Shown: positions 1 to 8,472 of the stretch, piece after piece
Numbering within the stretch: position 1 is the stretch's first letter
How the letters are laid out: every line of letters starts with the position of its first letter
From: Hydrogenophaga aromaticivorans
GTDB lineage: Bacteria; Pseudomonadota; Gammaproteobacteria; Burkholderiales; Burkholderiaceae_C
Direction of reading: 5' to 3'
Length of the DNA stretch: 64,000 bases
NCBI RefSeq assembly: GCF_013387465.1
Contig: NZ_VYGV01000026.1
Location: 116,698-180,697 of the forward strand
The notes under the pieces: generated by a model
Database searches by the model: none
What the model was told of the DNA's origin: nothing
The model's input: only the letters and a program-made list of their open reading frames with translations
Translations under genes and position numbers: made by a program

Positions 1-29
1 ATGCCCAGTCCGATGAATCCCAGTTTCAT
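1..29 (-). CDS. garR: 2-hydroxy-3-oxopropionate (tartronate semialdehyde) reductase, N-terminal fragment
   Basis: Only the first nine codons lie inside the window; the gene runs off the left edge. They read M-K-L-G-F-I-G-L-G, the first beta strand and the start of the GxGxxG dinucleotide loop of the beta-hydroxyacid dehydrogenase family. An AAGGA-like ribosome binding site lies a few bases upstream of the ATG. Glucarate dehydratase lies immediately upstream on the same strand, about 30 bases away. That context favours tartronate semialdehyde reductase, which makes D-glycerate from the aldarate cleavage product, over other family members. With so little sequence, the exact substrate is inference from context. 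Confidence 0.6.
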
Positions 30-61
30 GTTGATGTCCTTAGAGAGAAGAGCAAGACGCT

Positions 62-1390
62 TCAGCGCACCAGCGCCGGCATCTTGTTGTTGAACGTCCA
101 GTTGGGGATCAGGTACTGCATCGCGACGGCGTCGTCGCGCGCGCCCAGGCCGTGTTGCTGGTAGAGCGCGTGCGCCTGCCGCACCTTGTCCATGTCCAGC
201 TCCACGCCCAGGCCCGGTTTCGCGGGCACGTCCACAAAACCGCCCTGGATCTGCAGCGGTTCCTTGGTCAGGCCCTGGCCGTCCTGCCAGATCCAGTGGG
301 TGTCGATCGCGGTCACCTTGCCCGGCGCGGCGGCGGCGCAGTGGGTGAACATGGCGAGCGAGACGTCGAAGTGGTTGTTGGAGTGCGAACCCCAGGTCAG
401 GTCGTGCATCTGGCAGAGCTGGGCCACGCGCACCGAGCCCTGCAGGGTCCAGAAATGCGGGTCGGCCAGCGGGATGTCGACCGACTGCTGCACCAGGCTG
501 TGCGCCATCTCGCGCCAGTCGGTGGCGACCATGTTGGTGGCGGTGGGCAGGCCGGTGGCGCGCTTGAACTCGGCCATAACCTCGCGACCGGAGAACACGC
601 CCTCGGCGCCACACGGGTCTTCGGCGTAGGCCAGGGTGTTGCGGTGGTCGCGCAGCAGGCGCACGGCGTCTTTCAGCAGCCAGCCGCCGTTGGGGTCGAG
701 CGTCACGCGCGCCTGCGGAAAGCGCTCGTGCAGCGCGACGATGGCCTCGACCTCGTCTTCGCCACGCAGCACACCGCCCTTGAGCTTGAAGTCCTGGAAA
801 CCGTAACGCGCCTGGGCGGCTTCGGCCAGCTTCACCACCGCCTCGGGCGTGAGCGCGGCTTCGTGGCGCAAGCGCTGCCAGTCATCGGCCGCATCGGGCT
901 CGCTGCGGTAGGCCAGGTCGGTCTGCTTGCGGTCGGCGATGTAGAACAGGTAACCCAGCATCTGCACGCGGTCGCGCTGCTGACCCTCGCCGAGCAGGGC
1001 CGCGACCGGCACACCGAGGTGCTGGCCCAACAGGTCGAGCAAGGCGGACTCCACGGCGGTCACGGCGTGGATGGTCACGCGCAGATCAAAGGTCTGGTTG
1101 CCGCGGCCGCCGCTGTCGCGCTCTGCAAAGCCGCTGCGCAGGCTGTTGAGCACGCGGTTCCAGGCGCCGATGGGCTGCCCTTCGATCAGGGGCCGTGCGT
1201 CTTCCAGCGTTTGGCGGATTTTTTCGCCGCCCGGCACCTCGCCCACGCCGGTGTGGCCCGACGAGTCGGTCAGGATCAGCAGGTTGCGGGTGAAAAACGG
1301 GCCGTGCGCGCCGCTCAGGTTGAGCAGCATGCCGTCGTGTCCCGCGACGGGGATCACTTGCAATCGGGTGACGGTGGGGGTGGCGTACAT
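62..1390 (-). CDS. gudD: Glucarate dehydratase (enolase superfamily)
   Basis: Dehydrates D-glucarate (and L-idarate) to 5-keto-4-deoxy-D-glucarate in the cytoplasm. The protein has about 442 residues, the family's normal size. The catalytic set of the glucarate dehydratase subgroup can be read in order: the K-x-K pair in FKLKGG, Asp in TLDPNGG, Glu in YAEDPCG, Asn in ATNMV and His in WGSHSNNH. The open frame extends 11 codons further upstream to 1423, but the Met at 1390 is where the conserved N-terminus starts; neither start has a strong Shine-Dalgarno. The gene is followed by a tartronate semialdehyde reductase start and preceded by a FadR-type regulator on the same strand, forming an aldarate catabolic unit. 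The family assignment is firm; preference for glucarate over idarate cannot be read from sequence. Confidence 0.93.
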   Translation of the reverse strand: MYATPTVTRLQVIPVAGHDGMLLNLSGAHGPFFTRNLLILTDSSGHTGVGEVPGGEKIRQTLEDARPLIEGQPIGAWNRVLNSLRSGFAERDSGGRGNQTFDLRVTIHAVTAVESALLDLLGQHLGVPVAALLGEGQQRDRVQMLGYLFYIADRKQTDLAYRSEPDAADDWQRLRHEAALTPEAVVKLAEAAQARYGFQDFKLKGGVLRGEDEVEAIVALHERFPQARVTLDPNGGWLLKDAVRLLRDHRNTLAYAEDPCGAEGVFSGREVMAEFKRATGLPTATNMVATDWREMAHSLVQQSVDIPLADPHFWTLQGSVRVAQLCQMHDLTWGSHSNNHFDVSLAMFTHCAAAAPGKVTAIDTHWIWQDGQGLTKEPLQIQGGFVDVPAKPGLGVELDMDKVRQAHALYQQHGLGARDDAVAMQYLIPNWTFNNKMPALVR

Positions 1391-1509
1391 GGGCGGTGCG
1401 TGAGGACAGGACAACAACGGCAAAACCGTTTCAGTTAACAGTCATCATACATCTTAGGTGGACCCACCCCATCCGGGATAACCCTCGTCTCACCCCCTCC
1501 CTCACGGCT

Positions 1510-2241
1510 TCAGGCCGCCTGGCTCTCGCTCTTGCGCAGGCGTTCGCGGCTGTTGGACAGGTGGGTGCGGATGGCCGCGCGGGCGCTGTCCACGTCCTGG
1601 TCCCGGATCGCGTTGTAGATGCTCTCGTGTTCCAGGTGCACGCGCCGCAGGTACATCAGGCGGTTCGGGTCCTGGACCGCGGCGGTGGCCAGGCGCACCC
1701 GCGGAAACACACCCGGACCGAGCGAATTCATGACTTCGGCGAAGTGGCTGTTCTGGGTCGCCAGCGCGATCTCGCGGTGGAACTGGAAGTCGGCGTTGGC
1801 GGCGTCCTGCCCGGCCTCGATGGCTTCGGAGAAGGCATCCAGGGCGGCCTGCATGCTGACCAGATTCGCCTCGGTGCGGCGCGCTGCCGCGATGGCCGCG
1901 GCCTCGGTCTCGACGCCGATGCGCAGCTCCAGCAACGCAATGGTGTCGCGCAAGGTGCCCAGCTGCTCGGGCCGGATGCGGAACGGCGCGCTCTCCTCCA
2001 CCTTCAGCACGAAGGTGCCGATGCCGTGGCGGGTCTCGGCCATATTGACCGCCTGCAGGGAGGAGATGGCTTCGCGCACCACGGTGCGGCTGACGCCGAA
2101 CTCTTCCATGATGGACGCCTCCTTGGGCAGCTTGGTGCCCGGCGGATAGTCACCACCGCGGATGCGGCCGACCAGCACCTGCGCCAGCTCGGACGACAGG
2201 GTGCGCGATTTGTTGCTGCGACTGGAGAGATCCCGGTTCAT
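1510..2241 (-). CDS. FadR-subfamily GntR transcriptional regulator
   Basis: DNA-binding regulator of roughly 243 residues. The N-terminal winged helix-turn-helix shows the GntR pattern GGDYPPGTKLPKE, then VSRTVVREAISSLQ, then GIGTFV. The C-terminal FCD ligand-binding domain is all-helical, with acidic and His residues typical of the metal/ligand pocket (for example DFQFHREIA). The gene is divergent from the TRAP transporter genes, and the space between them contains a TTGT-N3-ACAA palindrome that fits the FadR-family operator pattern. It therefore probably controls both itself and the transporter/aldarate genes, most likely as a repressor released by a sugar acid. An alternative start at 2274 would place the palindrome only 11 bases upstream of the ATG. 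The effector is unknown. Confidence 0.88.
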   Translation of the reverse strand: MNRDLSSRSNKSRTLSSELAQVLVGRIRGGDYPPGTKLPKEASIMEEFGVSRTVVREAISSLQAVNMAETRHGIGTFVLKVEESAPFRIRPEQLGTLRDTIALLELRIGVETEAAAIAAARRTEANLVSMQAALDAFSEAIEAGQDAANADFQFHREIALATQNSHFAEVMNSLGPGVFPRVRLATAAVQDPNRLMYLRRVHLEHESIYNAIRDQDVDSARAAIRTHLSNSRERLRKSESQAA

Positions 2242-2284
2242 TAGGGTAAGCCCGATGTTTGCTGCTGGAGTCATCTGCTAGATT

Positions 2285-2299
2285 AGTTGTACGACAACT
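2285..2299. promoter_or_regulatory. Palindromic operator for the FadR-type regulator
   Basis: A perfect 15-base inverted repeat, AGTTGT-ACG-ACAACT, sits in the divergent promoter region between the regulator gene and dctP. It matches the TNGT-N3-ACNA pattern typical of FadR-subfamily GntR operators. This is the only copy I noticed in the locus; the space upstream of gudD has none. Confidence 0.6.
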
Positions 2300-2424
2300 G
2301 ATGATGAGATGTTCGCAACCAATGTAGCAGATGCATCGCCTTGTTGAATAGGTCGTTCACCCTCTGATTCGCCTGAATCCCTTACCCCTTCAAACCAGCG
2401 CCCCGGCGCCCAGGAGATACCGAG

Positions 2425-3405
2425 ATGACATTCCGCAGAACCCTGATCCAGCTCGCCGTGGCCACAGCGGGCACCTGTGTGTTCGGCCTGGCTTCGGCGC
2501 AGACCGTGCTCAAGGCCGCCGACGTGCACCCCGCCGGTTACCCCACCGTGGTGGCGGTGGAGGCCATGGGCAAAAAGCTCGAAGCCGCCAGCCAGGGCCG
2601 CTACAAGTTCCAGATGTTCCCGGGCAGCGTACTGGGTGACGAAAAGGCCATGATCGAGCAGACCCAGGTCGGCGCGATCCAGCTGCTGCGCACTTCGCTG
2701 GGGCCCGTCGGCCCGGTGGTGCCCGAGGTGAACGTGTTCAACATGCCCTTCGTGTTCCGCGACGTGGCCCACATGCGCGCCGTGATCGACGGTCCGATCG
2801 GCCAGGAACTGCTGGACAAGATCAGCGCCAGCCCGGCCAAGATAGTCGCTTTGGCCTGGATGGACGGCGGCAGCCGCAGCCTCTACACCAAGAAGCCGGT
2901 GCGCACCCCCGCCGACCTCAAGGGCCAGAAGATCCGCATGATGGGCAACCCGCTGTTCGTCGACACCATGAACGCCATGGGCGGCAACGGCATCGCCATG
3001 GGTTACGGCGAGGTGTTCACCGCGATCCAGACCGGTGTGGTCGATGGCGCGGAAAACAACCCGCCCAGCCTGTACACCGCCAACCACTTCAAGGCCGGCG
3101 CCAAGTACTACACCCAGACCAACCACCTGATCATTCCCGAGATCCTGGTGATGTCCAGGGTAGCCTGGGACAAGCTCACGCCCGCCGACCAGACGCTGAT
3201 GAAGAAGCTGGGTCGCGAAGCCCAGCTGGAGCAGCGCAAGCTCTGGGACGCCGCCGTGGCCGACTACAGCGCCAAGCTCAAGGCCGAGGGCGTGGAGTTC
3301 ATCGCCATCGACAACAAGCCTTTCTTTGACGCCACCGCCCCGGTGCGCGCCAAGTACGGCGCCCAGTTTGCCGACCTGATGAAGCGCATCGGCGACGTCA
3401 AGTAA
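2425..3405 (+). CDS. dctP: TRAP transporter solute-binding protein, DctP family
   Basis: Periplasmic substrate-binding subunit (326 residues) of a tripartite ATP-independent transporter, driven by an ion gradient. A cleavable signal peptide covers about residues 1-25, ending in GLASAQ. The mature domain carries the family signatures: HPAGYP near the N-terminus, the ligand-arginine region KIRMMGNP, and GVVDGAENNP. A GGAGA ribosome binding site precedes the ATG. It begins the dctPQM operon beside glucarate and galactarate dehydratases, so a hexarate or hexuronate is the likely ligand. That is contextual inference, since DctP proteins of similar sequence bind many organic acids. Confidence 0.92.
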   Translation: MTFRRTLIQLAVATAGTCVFGLASAQTVLKAADVHPAGYPTVVAVEAMGKKLEAASQGRYKFQMFPGSVLGDEKAMIEQTQVGAIQLLRTSLGPVGPVVPEVNVFNMPFVFRDVAHMRAVIDGPIGQELLDKISASPAKIVALAWMDGGSRSLYTKKPVRTPADLKGQKIRMMGNPLFVDTMNAMGGNGIAMGYGEVFTAIQTGVVDGAENNPPSLYTANHFKAGAKYYTQTNHLIIPEILVMSRVAWDKLTPADQTLMKKLGREAQLEQRKLWDAAVADYSAKLKAEGVEFIAIDNKPFFDATAPVRAKYGAQFADLMKRIGDVK

Positions 3406-3436
3406 GCCCGCGCCCTCCGCCCGCTGCCCCTCCAGT

Positions 3437-3459
3437 CACCCCGGCCCCGCGCCGGGGTG
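3437..3459 (+). other. Intercistronic stem-loop between dctP and dctQ
   Basis: An 8-bp perfect stem (CACCCCGG / CCGGGGTG) with a 7-base loop lies between the binding-protein gene and the permease genes. There is no U tract, so it is more likely an mRNA-stabilising or processing hairpin, or a weak attenuator, allowing more binding protein than permease to be made. Such hairpins are common in this position in binding-protein operons; the function here is inferred. Confidence 0.5.
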
Positions 3460-3479
3460 CCGCTTGCAGAAAACGATCC

Positions 3480-4031
3480 ATGAAATCCCTCTACGTCGCG
3501 GCGATGGACCGCCTCTACCTGGCCTGCATCTGGGCCGCCGGCGTGGCCATCGTGTGCATGTCGCTGATCATTCCCTGGGGTGTTTTCACGCGCTATGTGC
3601 TGGGTACCGGCTCGCAGTGGCCCGAGCCCATCGCCATCCTGCTCATGATGGTGTTCACCTTCATCGGTGCGGCCGCGGCCTACCGCGCCAACGCCCACAT
3701 CGCCGTGACCATGCTCACCGACGTACTGCCGCCACCCCTGCGCGCGCTGTGCGCCTGGTTGGTGGACTTGTGCATGGCCGCGGCCTGCGCCTTCGTGGCC
3801 TGGTACGGCACCAGCCTCAGCCTGGGCACCATGGGGCAGTCGATCAGCGAACTGCCCTGGCTGCCGGTGGGCGTGACCTACGCTGCCTTGCCGCTGGGCT
3901 CGCTGTTCACGCTGCTGTTCGTGATCGAGCGGCGCTGGATAGGCCCGCAGGACCACCGCCGGCTGATGCGCTACGAAGAACCGGAAAAGACCGACCGGGG
4001 CGCCGCCCTGGCCCACGGGGAGAGCCGCTGA
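3480..4031 (+). CDS. dctQ: TRAP transporter small permease, DctQ family
   Basis: A 183-residue integral membrane protein with four predicted helices, starting around residues 20, 55, 90 and 130. This matches the small 4-TM subunit that pairs with the 12-TM DctM subunit. The second helix is followed by GTGSQWPEP, and YRANAHI matches the usual conserved polar loop of the family. Its TGA stop overlaps the ATG of dctM (ATGA), so the two are translationally coupled. The tail beyond residue 155 is charged and cytoplasmic. Function follows from family and operon position; the substrate is set by DctP. Confidence 0.88.
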   Translation: MKSLYVAAMDRLYLACIWAAGVAIVCMSLIIPWGVFTRYVLGTGSQWPEPIAILLMMVFTFIGAAAAYRANAHIAVTMLTDVLPPPLRALCAWLVDLCMAAACAFVAWYGTSLSLGTMGQSISELPWLPVGVTYAALPLGSLFTLLFVIERRWIGPQDHRRLMRYEEPEKTDRGAALAHGESR

Positions 4032-5314
4032 TGGACGCGTTCGTGCTGATCGGCAGCTTCATGCTGCTCATGGTGCTGGGCGTGCCCATCGCCTTCTCGC
4101 TCGGGCTCGCTGCGCTGGTGGGGGCCCTCTACATCGACATCCCGCTCGACGCGGTGATGATCCAGATCGCTTCGGGCGTGAACAAGTTTTCGCTGCTCGC
4201 GATTCCCTTCTTCGTGCTGGCCGGCGCCATCATGGCCGAGGGCGGCATGGCGAGGCGCCTGGTCGCTTTCGCCGGCGTGCTGATCGGTTTCGTGCGCGGC
4301 GGCCTGTCGCTGGTCAACATCCTGGCCTCCACCTTCTTTGGCGCGATCTCCGGGTCCTCCGTGGCCGACACCGCTTCGGTCGGCTCGGTGCTGATCCCCG
4401 AGATGGAGCGCAAAGGCTACCCGCGCGACTTCGCCACCGCGGTCACGGTCAGCGGCTCGGTGCAGGCCATCCTGATCCCGCCCAGCCACAACGCGGTGCT
4501 GTATTCGCTCGCGGCCGGCGGCACGGTGAGCATCGCTGCGCTGTTCATGGCCGGCGTGTTGCCCGGCCTGCTGATGGGGCTGACGCTCGCGGTGCTGTGC
4601 CTGTACAAGGCGAAGAAACACGGCTACCCCAAGGGCGAGGTGATTCCGCTGAAGCAGGCGCTGAAGATCTGTGGCGAAGCCATGTGGGGCCTGATGACCA
4701 TGGTCATCATCCTGGGCGGCATCCTGTCGGGCGTTTTCACGGCCAACGAGTCGGCCTCGATCGCGGTGGTCTGGGCTTTCTTCGTCACGATGTTCATCTA
4801 CCGCGACTACAAGTGGAGCGACCTGCCCAAGCTGATGCACCGCACCGTGAAGACCGTGACCATCGTCATGATCCTGATCGGCTTTGCCGCCGCCTTCGGC
4901 TACATCATGACGCTGATGATGATCCCGCTGCGGGTCACCAGCTTCCTCACCGCGCTGTCGGACAACAAGTACGTGATCCTGGCGCTGATCAACGTGCTGC
5001 TGATCGTGCTGGGCACGCTGATGGACATGTCACCGCTGATCCTGATCCTCACGCCCATCCTGTTGCCGGTGGTGAAGATGATGGGCGTGGACCCGGTGCA
5101 CTTCGGCATGATCATGATGGTCAACCTGGGCATCGGCCTGATCACGCCGCCGGTGGGCACCGTGCTCTTCGTGGGCAGTGCGATCGCCAAGCTCAAGATC
5201 GGCGTGGTCTCCAAGGCGCTCATGCCGTTTTTCGTGGCGCTGTTCGTGGTGCTGCTGATGGTGACCTACCTGCCCTGGCTGTCGCTGTGGCTGCCGCGCA
5301 CGCTGGGCCTGTGA
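4031..5314 (+). CDS. dctM: TRAP transporter large permease, DctM family
   Basis: A 427-residue, strongly hydrophobic protein of normal length for the large TRAP subunit, which forms the ion-coupled transport channel in the inner membrane. The family's hallmark segments are visible: the GVPIAFSLG start, FFVLAGAIM, FFGAISGSSVADTASVG near the first hairpin loop, PPSHNAVLY, and the second-half repeat NLGIGLITPPVGTVLF. The start at 4031 is fixed by the 4-base overlap with dctQ and by the conserved N-terminus; the open frame continues far upstream but out of family. It completes the dctPQM transporter. Confidence 0.94.
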   Translation: MDAFVLIGSFMLLMVLGVPIAFSLGLAALVGALYIDIPLDAVMIQIASGVNKFSLLAIPFFVLAGAIMAEGGMARRLVAFAGVLIGFVRGGLSLVNILASTFFGAISGSSVADTASVGSVLIPEMERKGYPRDFATAVTVSGSVQAILIPPSHNAVLYSLAAGGTVSIAALFMAGVLPGLLMGLTLAVLCLYKAKKHGYPKGEVIPLKQALKICGEAMWGLMTMVIILGGILSGVFTANESASIAVVWAFFVTMFIYRDYKWSDLPKLMHRTVKTVTIVMILIGFAAAFGYIMTLMMIPLRVTSFLTALSDNKYVILALINVLLIVLGTLMDMSPLILILTPILLPVVKMMGVDPVHFGMIMMVNLGIGLITPPVGTVLFVGSAIAKLKIGVVSKALMPFFVALFVVLLMVTYLPWLSLWLPRTLGL

Positions 5315-5325
5315 GACCCGAAGCC

Positions 5326-6339
5326 ATGACACAGCGCTTCGTTTTCATCTCGCACGCCGACAGCGGCGACGTGCACACCCTCGCACTTGACGCCGACGGC
5401 GACTTGCGGCCGGAGTCCTCCGTCACGCTCGGCGGCACGCTCATGCCCATGGCACTGAGCCCCAGCGGGCGCTGGCTCTACGTGGCCCGGCGCAGCGAAC
5501 CCCTGGCCGTGGTCACGCTCGCCATCGACGCCACCACCGGCCAGCTGCAGCCCCTGGGCGAAGCCACCCTGCCCGGCAGCATGGCCTACGTCTCTACCGA
5601 CCCCAGCGGGCGCTGGCTGTTCGCGGCCTCGTACCCGGCCAACTGCGTGAGCGTGAGCCCCATCGCGCCCACCGGCATCGCAGGCGATGTGTTGCAGCTC
5701 GTGCCCACGCCGCCCCATGCACATTGCATCCTGAGTGCGCCCGACAACCGCCATGTGCTGGCCACCAGCCTGGGCGGCGACCAGGTGCTGCAGTTCCGCT
5801 TCGATGCCACCACCGGCCAGCTCAGCACCAACACACCGCCGGCCTGGCCGCAGCGTCCCGGCGCCGGTCCGCGCCACATCCGCTTCCACCCCCACGGGCG
5901 TTTCGTCTACCTGCTCAACGAGCTGGACGCCACGCTCGACGTGCTGGCCTACGACGCACCAACCGGCACACTCGCGCACCTGCAGACGCTGCCCACCGTG
6001 CCACCCGGCTTCAGCGGCCCACCCTCCGCGGCCGACCTGCACCTCACGCCCGATGGCCGCTGGCTCTACACCAGCGAACGCGGCAGCAGCACCCTGGCCA
6101 CCTTTGCGGTGGACGCCAGCTCCGGGCACGTCGAGCCCCGGGGTCACACGGCCACCGAAAGCGGCCCGCGCGGCTTCGCCATCACGCCCGACGGCCAGCA
6201 CCTGCTCGCCGTGGGCCAGCTCTCGCACCACCTGAGCCGCTACCGCATTCACCCGGCCACCGGCTCGCTGACCCTGCAGCAGCGCCTGCCCATGGGCCAG
6301 AACCCCAACTGGATCACGTTCAGCCACCCGGCTCGATGA
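5326..6339 (+). CDS. Lactonase of the 7-bladed beta-propeller (6-phosphogluconolactonase-like) family
   Basis: A 337-residue protein built of repeated blades of the form xPxGRWLY-x(n)-V-x-A-I-D-x-x-T-G-x-L, seen about seven times (for example SPSGRWLYVA, DPSGRWLFAA, HPHGRFVYLL, TPDGRWLYTS). This is the YbhE/Pgl lactonase fold, including the conserved GPRH in the middle and GPRGFAI near the end. It starts 11 bases after the dctM stop. In this catabolic context it more likely hydrolyses an aldonolactone or aldarolactone formed by a sugar or uronate dehydrogenase than phosphogluconolactone. No signal peptide is seen, so it acts in the cytoplasm. The substrate is inferred. Confidence 0.82.
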   Translation: MTQRFVFISHADSGDVHTLALDADGDLRPESSVTLGGTLMPMALSPSGRWLYVARRSEPLAVVTLAIDATTGQLQPLGEATLPGSMAYVSTDPSGRWLFAASYPANCVSVSPIAPTGIAGDVLQLVPTPPHAHCILSAPDNRHVLATSLGGDQVLQFRFDATTGQLSTNTPPAWPQRPGAGPRHIRFHPHGRFVYLLNELDATLDVLAYDAPTGTLAHLQTLPTVPPGFSGPPSAADLHLTPDGRWLYTSERGSSTLATFAVDASSGHVEPRGHTATESGPRGFAITPDGQHLLAVGQLSHHLSRYRIHPATGSLTLQQRLPMGQNPNWITFSHPAR

Positions 6340-6367
6340 GCCACACACCCCCCCGGAGCACCACCCC

Positions 6368-7342
6368 ATGAAATTTGCCAGACGCACCCTCTGCCTGTCG
6401 CTCGGCGCCGCCGCCCTGATGCCCCTCGCCAGCTGGGCCCAGGACTGGCCCGGCAAGCAGCCCATCCGGATCGTGGTGCCCTTCCCCGCTGGTGGCACGT
6501 CCGACGTGCTCGCGCGCCTGATCAGTCTGAAGATGACCGAGAAGCTCGGCCAGACCGTGCTGGTGGAAAACCGGGCCGGCAACGCCGGCAACCTGGGTGC
6601 CGATCTGGTGGCCAAGTCGCCCGCCGATGGCTACACCTTCGTGCTGATGGACGTGGGCAACCTCACCATCAGCCCGGCGCTCTACAAGCTGCCCTTCGAC
6701 GTCATCAAAGACTTCGTCCCGGTGGCCATGGTCGGCTATTCGCCGCACCTGCTGGTGGTGAGCACCAAGGTGCCGGCCAGCAACATCGCTGAACTGATCA
6801 AGTACGCCAAGGCCAACCCCGGCAAGCTGAATTTCGCCGCCGCGGCCGGCATGGGCAGCGCGCCCCACATGGCGGGTGTGCAGTTTGCCCGGCGCAACGG
6901 CATCCAGTGGAACTACGTGCCCTACAAGGGCGGCTCGCAAGCCATGACCGACCTGGTCGGCGGCCACATGGACGTCACCTTCAACGGCATGGTCGCCACC
7001 TACCCGCACGTCAAGGCCGGCAAGCTCAAGCTGCTGGCCGTTTCCAGCGCCAAGCGCTTCGGCGAACTGGGTGACGTGCCCACCGTCAGCGAGAGCGTGC
7101 CCAACTTCCTGACCGGCAGCTGGCAAGGCCTGCTGGCCCCGGCCGGCACGCCGCCGGCCATCGTGAACGCGGTGCACGCCGAGGTGCAACGCATCACCGC
7201 GCTGCCCGACATCAAGGAAAAGCTGCAGTCCCTCGGACTGGAACCGTCGCACATGAGCGCGGCCGATTTCAGTGCCTGGATCAAGGCCGAAATCCCTGCG
7301 ATGGCGCAGATCGTGCGCGAAGAAAAGATCACCCTCGAATAA
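6368..7342 (+). CDS. Bug/TctC-family tripartite tricarboxylate transporter substrate-binding protein (first copy)
   Basis: A 324-residue periplasmic binding protein. A signal peptide (residues 1 to about 24, ending in ASWAQD) is followed by the Bug signature KPIRIVVPFPAGGTSD and then ENRAGNAGNLG, the two loops that bind carboxylated ligands through water molecules. A GGAG ribosome binding site precedes the start. No TctA or TctB membrane subunit lies nearby, so this is one of the many orphan Bug proteins of Burkholderiales. It could work with a remote TctAB or act as a sensor-type binding protein. The ligand is unknown; the neighbours suggest a sugar acid or breakdown product. Confidence 0.9.
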   Translation: MKFARRTLCLSLGAAALMPLASWAQDWPGKQPIRIVVPFPAGGTSDVLARLISLKMTEKLGQTVLVENRAGNAGNLGADLVAKSPADGYTFVLMDVGNLTISPALYKLPFDVIKDFVPVAMVGYSPHLLVVSTKVPASNIAELIKYAKANPGKLNFAAAAGMGSAPHMAGVQFARRNGIQWNYVPYKGGSQAMTDLVGGHMDVTFNGMVATYPHVKAGKLKLLAVSSAKRFGELGDVPTVSESVPNFLTGSWQGLLAPAGTPPAIVNAVHAEVQRITALPDIKEKLQSLGLEPSHMSAADFSAWIKAEIPAMAQIVREEKITLE

Positions 7343-7350
7343 GCCCCTCG

Positions 7351-7370
7351 GCGGCGCCCCCGGGCGCCGC
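7351..7370 (+). other. Strong stem-loop between the two tctC-like genes
   Basis: An 8-bp perfect stem, GCGGCGCC / GGCGCCGC, with a 4-base loop starts 8 bases after the first tctC stop codon. No T tract follows. It may protect the 3' end of the upstream message or act as a partial terminator. Confidence 0.45.
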
Positions 7371-7397
7371 GTTCCTGTACCCACCGGAGACACCACC

Positions 7398-8354
7398 ATG
7401 AAAAAATCCCTCATCACCCTGCTCGTGGCCGCGTCCACCAGCCTCAGCGCCTTCGCCTGGCCCGACAAACCCATCACCCTGGTCGTGCCCTTCCCGCCTG
7501 GCGGTTCCACCGACCTGATCGCGCGCACGCTGTCGGGCAAGATGGGCGAGAAGCTCGGCGGCGCCACCGTGGTCGTGGAGAACAAGGCCGGCGCCACCGG
7601 CACCATCGGCGCCACCTACATCGCGCGCGCGCCGGCCGACGGCCACACACTGTTCGTCTCTTCGCTCGGCCCCTTCGTGATCGCGCCGCACCTGTTCAAG
7701 GTGCAGTACGACGCCCTCAAGGACCTGGAGCCGATCACGGTGGTCGTTCAGGCGCCCAACGTGCTGGTGGTGCCCGCTGCCTCGGAACGCAAATCGGTTG
7801 CCGAAGTGATCGCCCACCAGAAGGCCAACCCGGGCAAGATGAGCTTCGCATCGTCCGGCAACGGCAGCAGCGACCACCTCACCGCCGAACTCTTCTGGCA
7901 ACAGACCGGTACCAGCGGCGTGCACGTGCCTTACAAGGGCGGTGGCCCGGTGATGAGCGACCTGCTGGGCAACCAGGTGGAATCGTCGTTCATGAACATC
8001 AACACCGCCATGCCGCAGATCAAGGCCGGCAAGCTGCGCGCCCTGGCCATCACCAGCGCCAAACGCTCGCCGCTGCTGCCCGACGTGCCCACGCTGGAAG
8101 AAAGCGGCGTGAAGGACGCCAACGTGCAGTCCTGGCAGGCCGTGGCTGCGCCCAAGGGCTTGCCCGTCGACGTGAAGAAGCGCATCCACGACGCCATCGT
8201 CGCGAGCATCAACGACCCCGCCGTGACGCCGAAGCTGCTGGAGCTGGGCTTCGAGGTGGTGCTCAACACGCCCGAGCAGTTCGCGGCCTTCCAGGCGTCG
8301 GAATACGCGCGCTGGCAGAAACTGATCACGAGCCGGAACATCAAAGCAGATTGA
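7398..8354 (+). CDS. Bug/TctC-family substrate-binding protein (second copy)
   Basis: A 318-residue paralogue of the preceding gene, about 55 bases downstream. The signal peptide ends at SAFAWP. The Bug loops are KPITLVVPFPPGGSTD and ENKAGATGTIG, and HVPYKGGGPVMSDLLG is the third conserved segment. The start at 7398 has CGGAGA upstream; the frame is open further back but reads through the intergenic hairpin. The copies differ enough in the ligand loops (PAGGTSD versus PPGGSTD) that they could bind different acids. Again no TctAB permease is present. The family call is secure; the ligand is unknown. Confidence 0.9.
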   Translation: MKKSLITLLVAASTSLSAFAWPDKPITLVVPFPPGGSTDLIARTLSGKMGEKLGGATVVVENKAGATGTIGATYIARAPADGHTLFVSSLGPFVIAPHLFKVQYDALKDLEPITVVVQAPNVLVVPAASERKSVAEVIAHQKANPGKMSFASSGNGSSDHLTAELFWQQTGTSGVHVPYKGGGPVMSDLLGNQVESSFMNINTAMPQIKAGKLRALAITSAKRSPLLPDVPTLEESGVKDANVQSWQAVAAPKGLPVDVKKRIHDAIVASINDPAVTPKLLELGFEVVLNTPEQFAAFQASEYARWQKLITSRNIKAD

Positions 8355-8358
8355 CTTG

Positions 8359-8450
8359 GCCCACCCCCGCCGCGCTGCGCGCGACCCCCTCAAGGGGGCG
8401 GCGCTGGCGGCCCGGCAAAGCCGGTTCCGCGGCGCCCTGGGCGTTGGCTC
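8359..8450 (+). repeat. Dispersed GC-rich 3'-flank element, copy A
   Basis: Starts five bases after the stop codon of the second tctC-like gene with CCCACCCCCGCCGCGCTG. It then has the hairpin CCCCCTCAAGGGGG, a GGCGCTGGCGGCCCGG block and a second hairpin around CCGGCAAAGCCGG. The same element recurs six more times in this window, always right behind a stop codon and in the same orientation as the gene. Confidence 0.8.
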
Positions 8451-8472
8451 CCCCCTCTTTCGCAACGTTGTC

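Noticed and set aside
1424..1509. GGTGG-AC-CCACC near 1460 as a second FadR operator upstream of gudD
   Set aside because: The half-site spacing (2 bases) and sequence do not fit the TNGT-N3-ACNA pattern.
8356..8460. Short open frames with the peptide HPRRAARDPLKGAALA at several places (also near 22600 and 53450)
   Set aside because: They are translations of the dispersed 3'-flank element. The same peptide appears wherever the element lies, without start sites or independent conservation.
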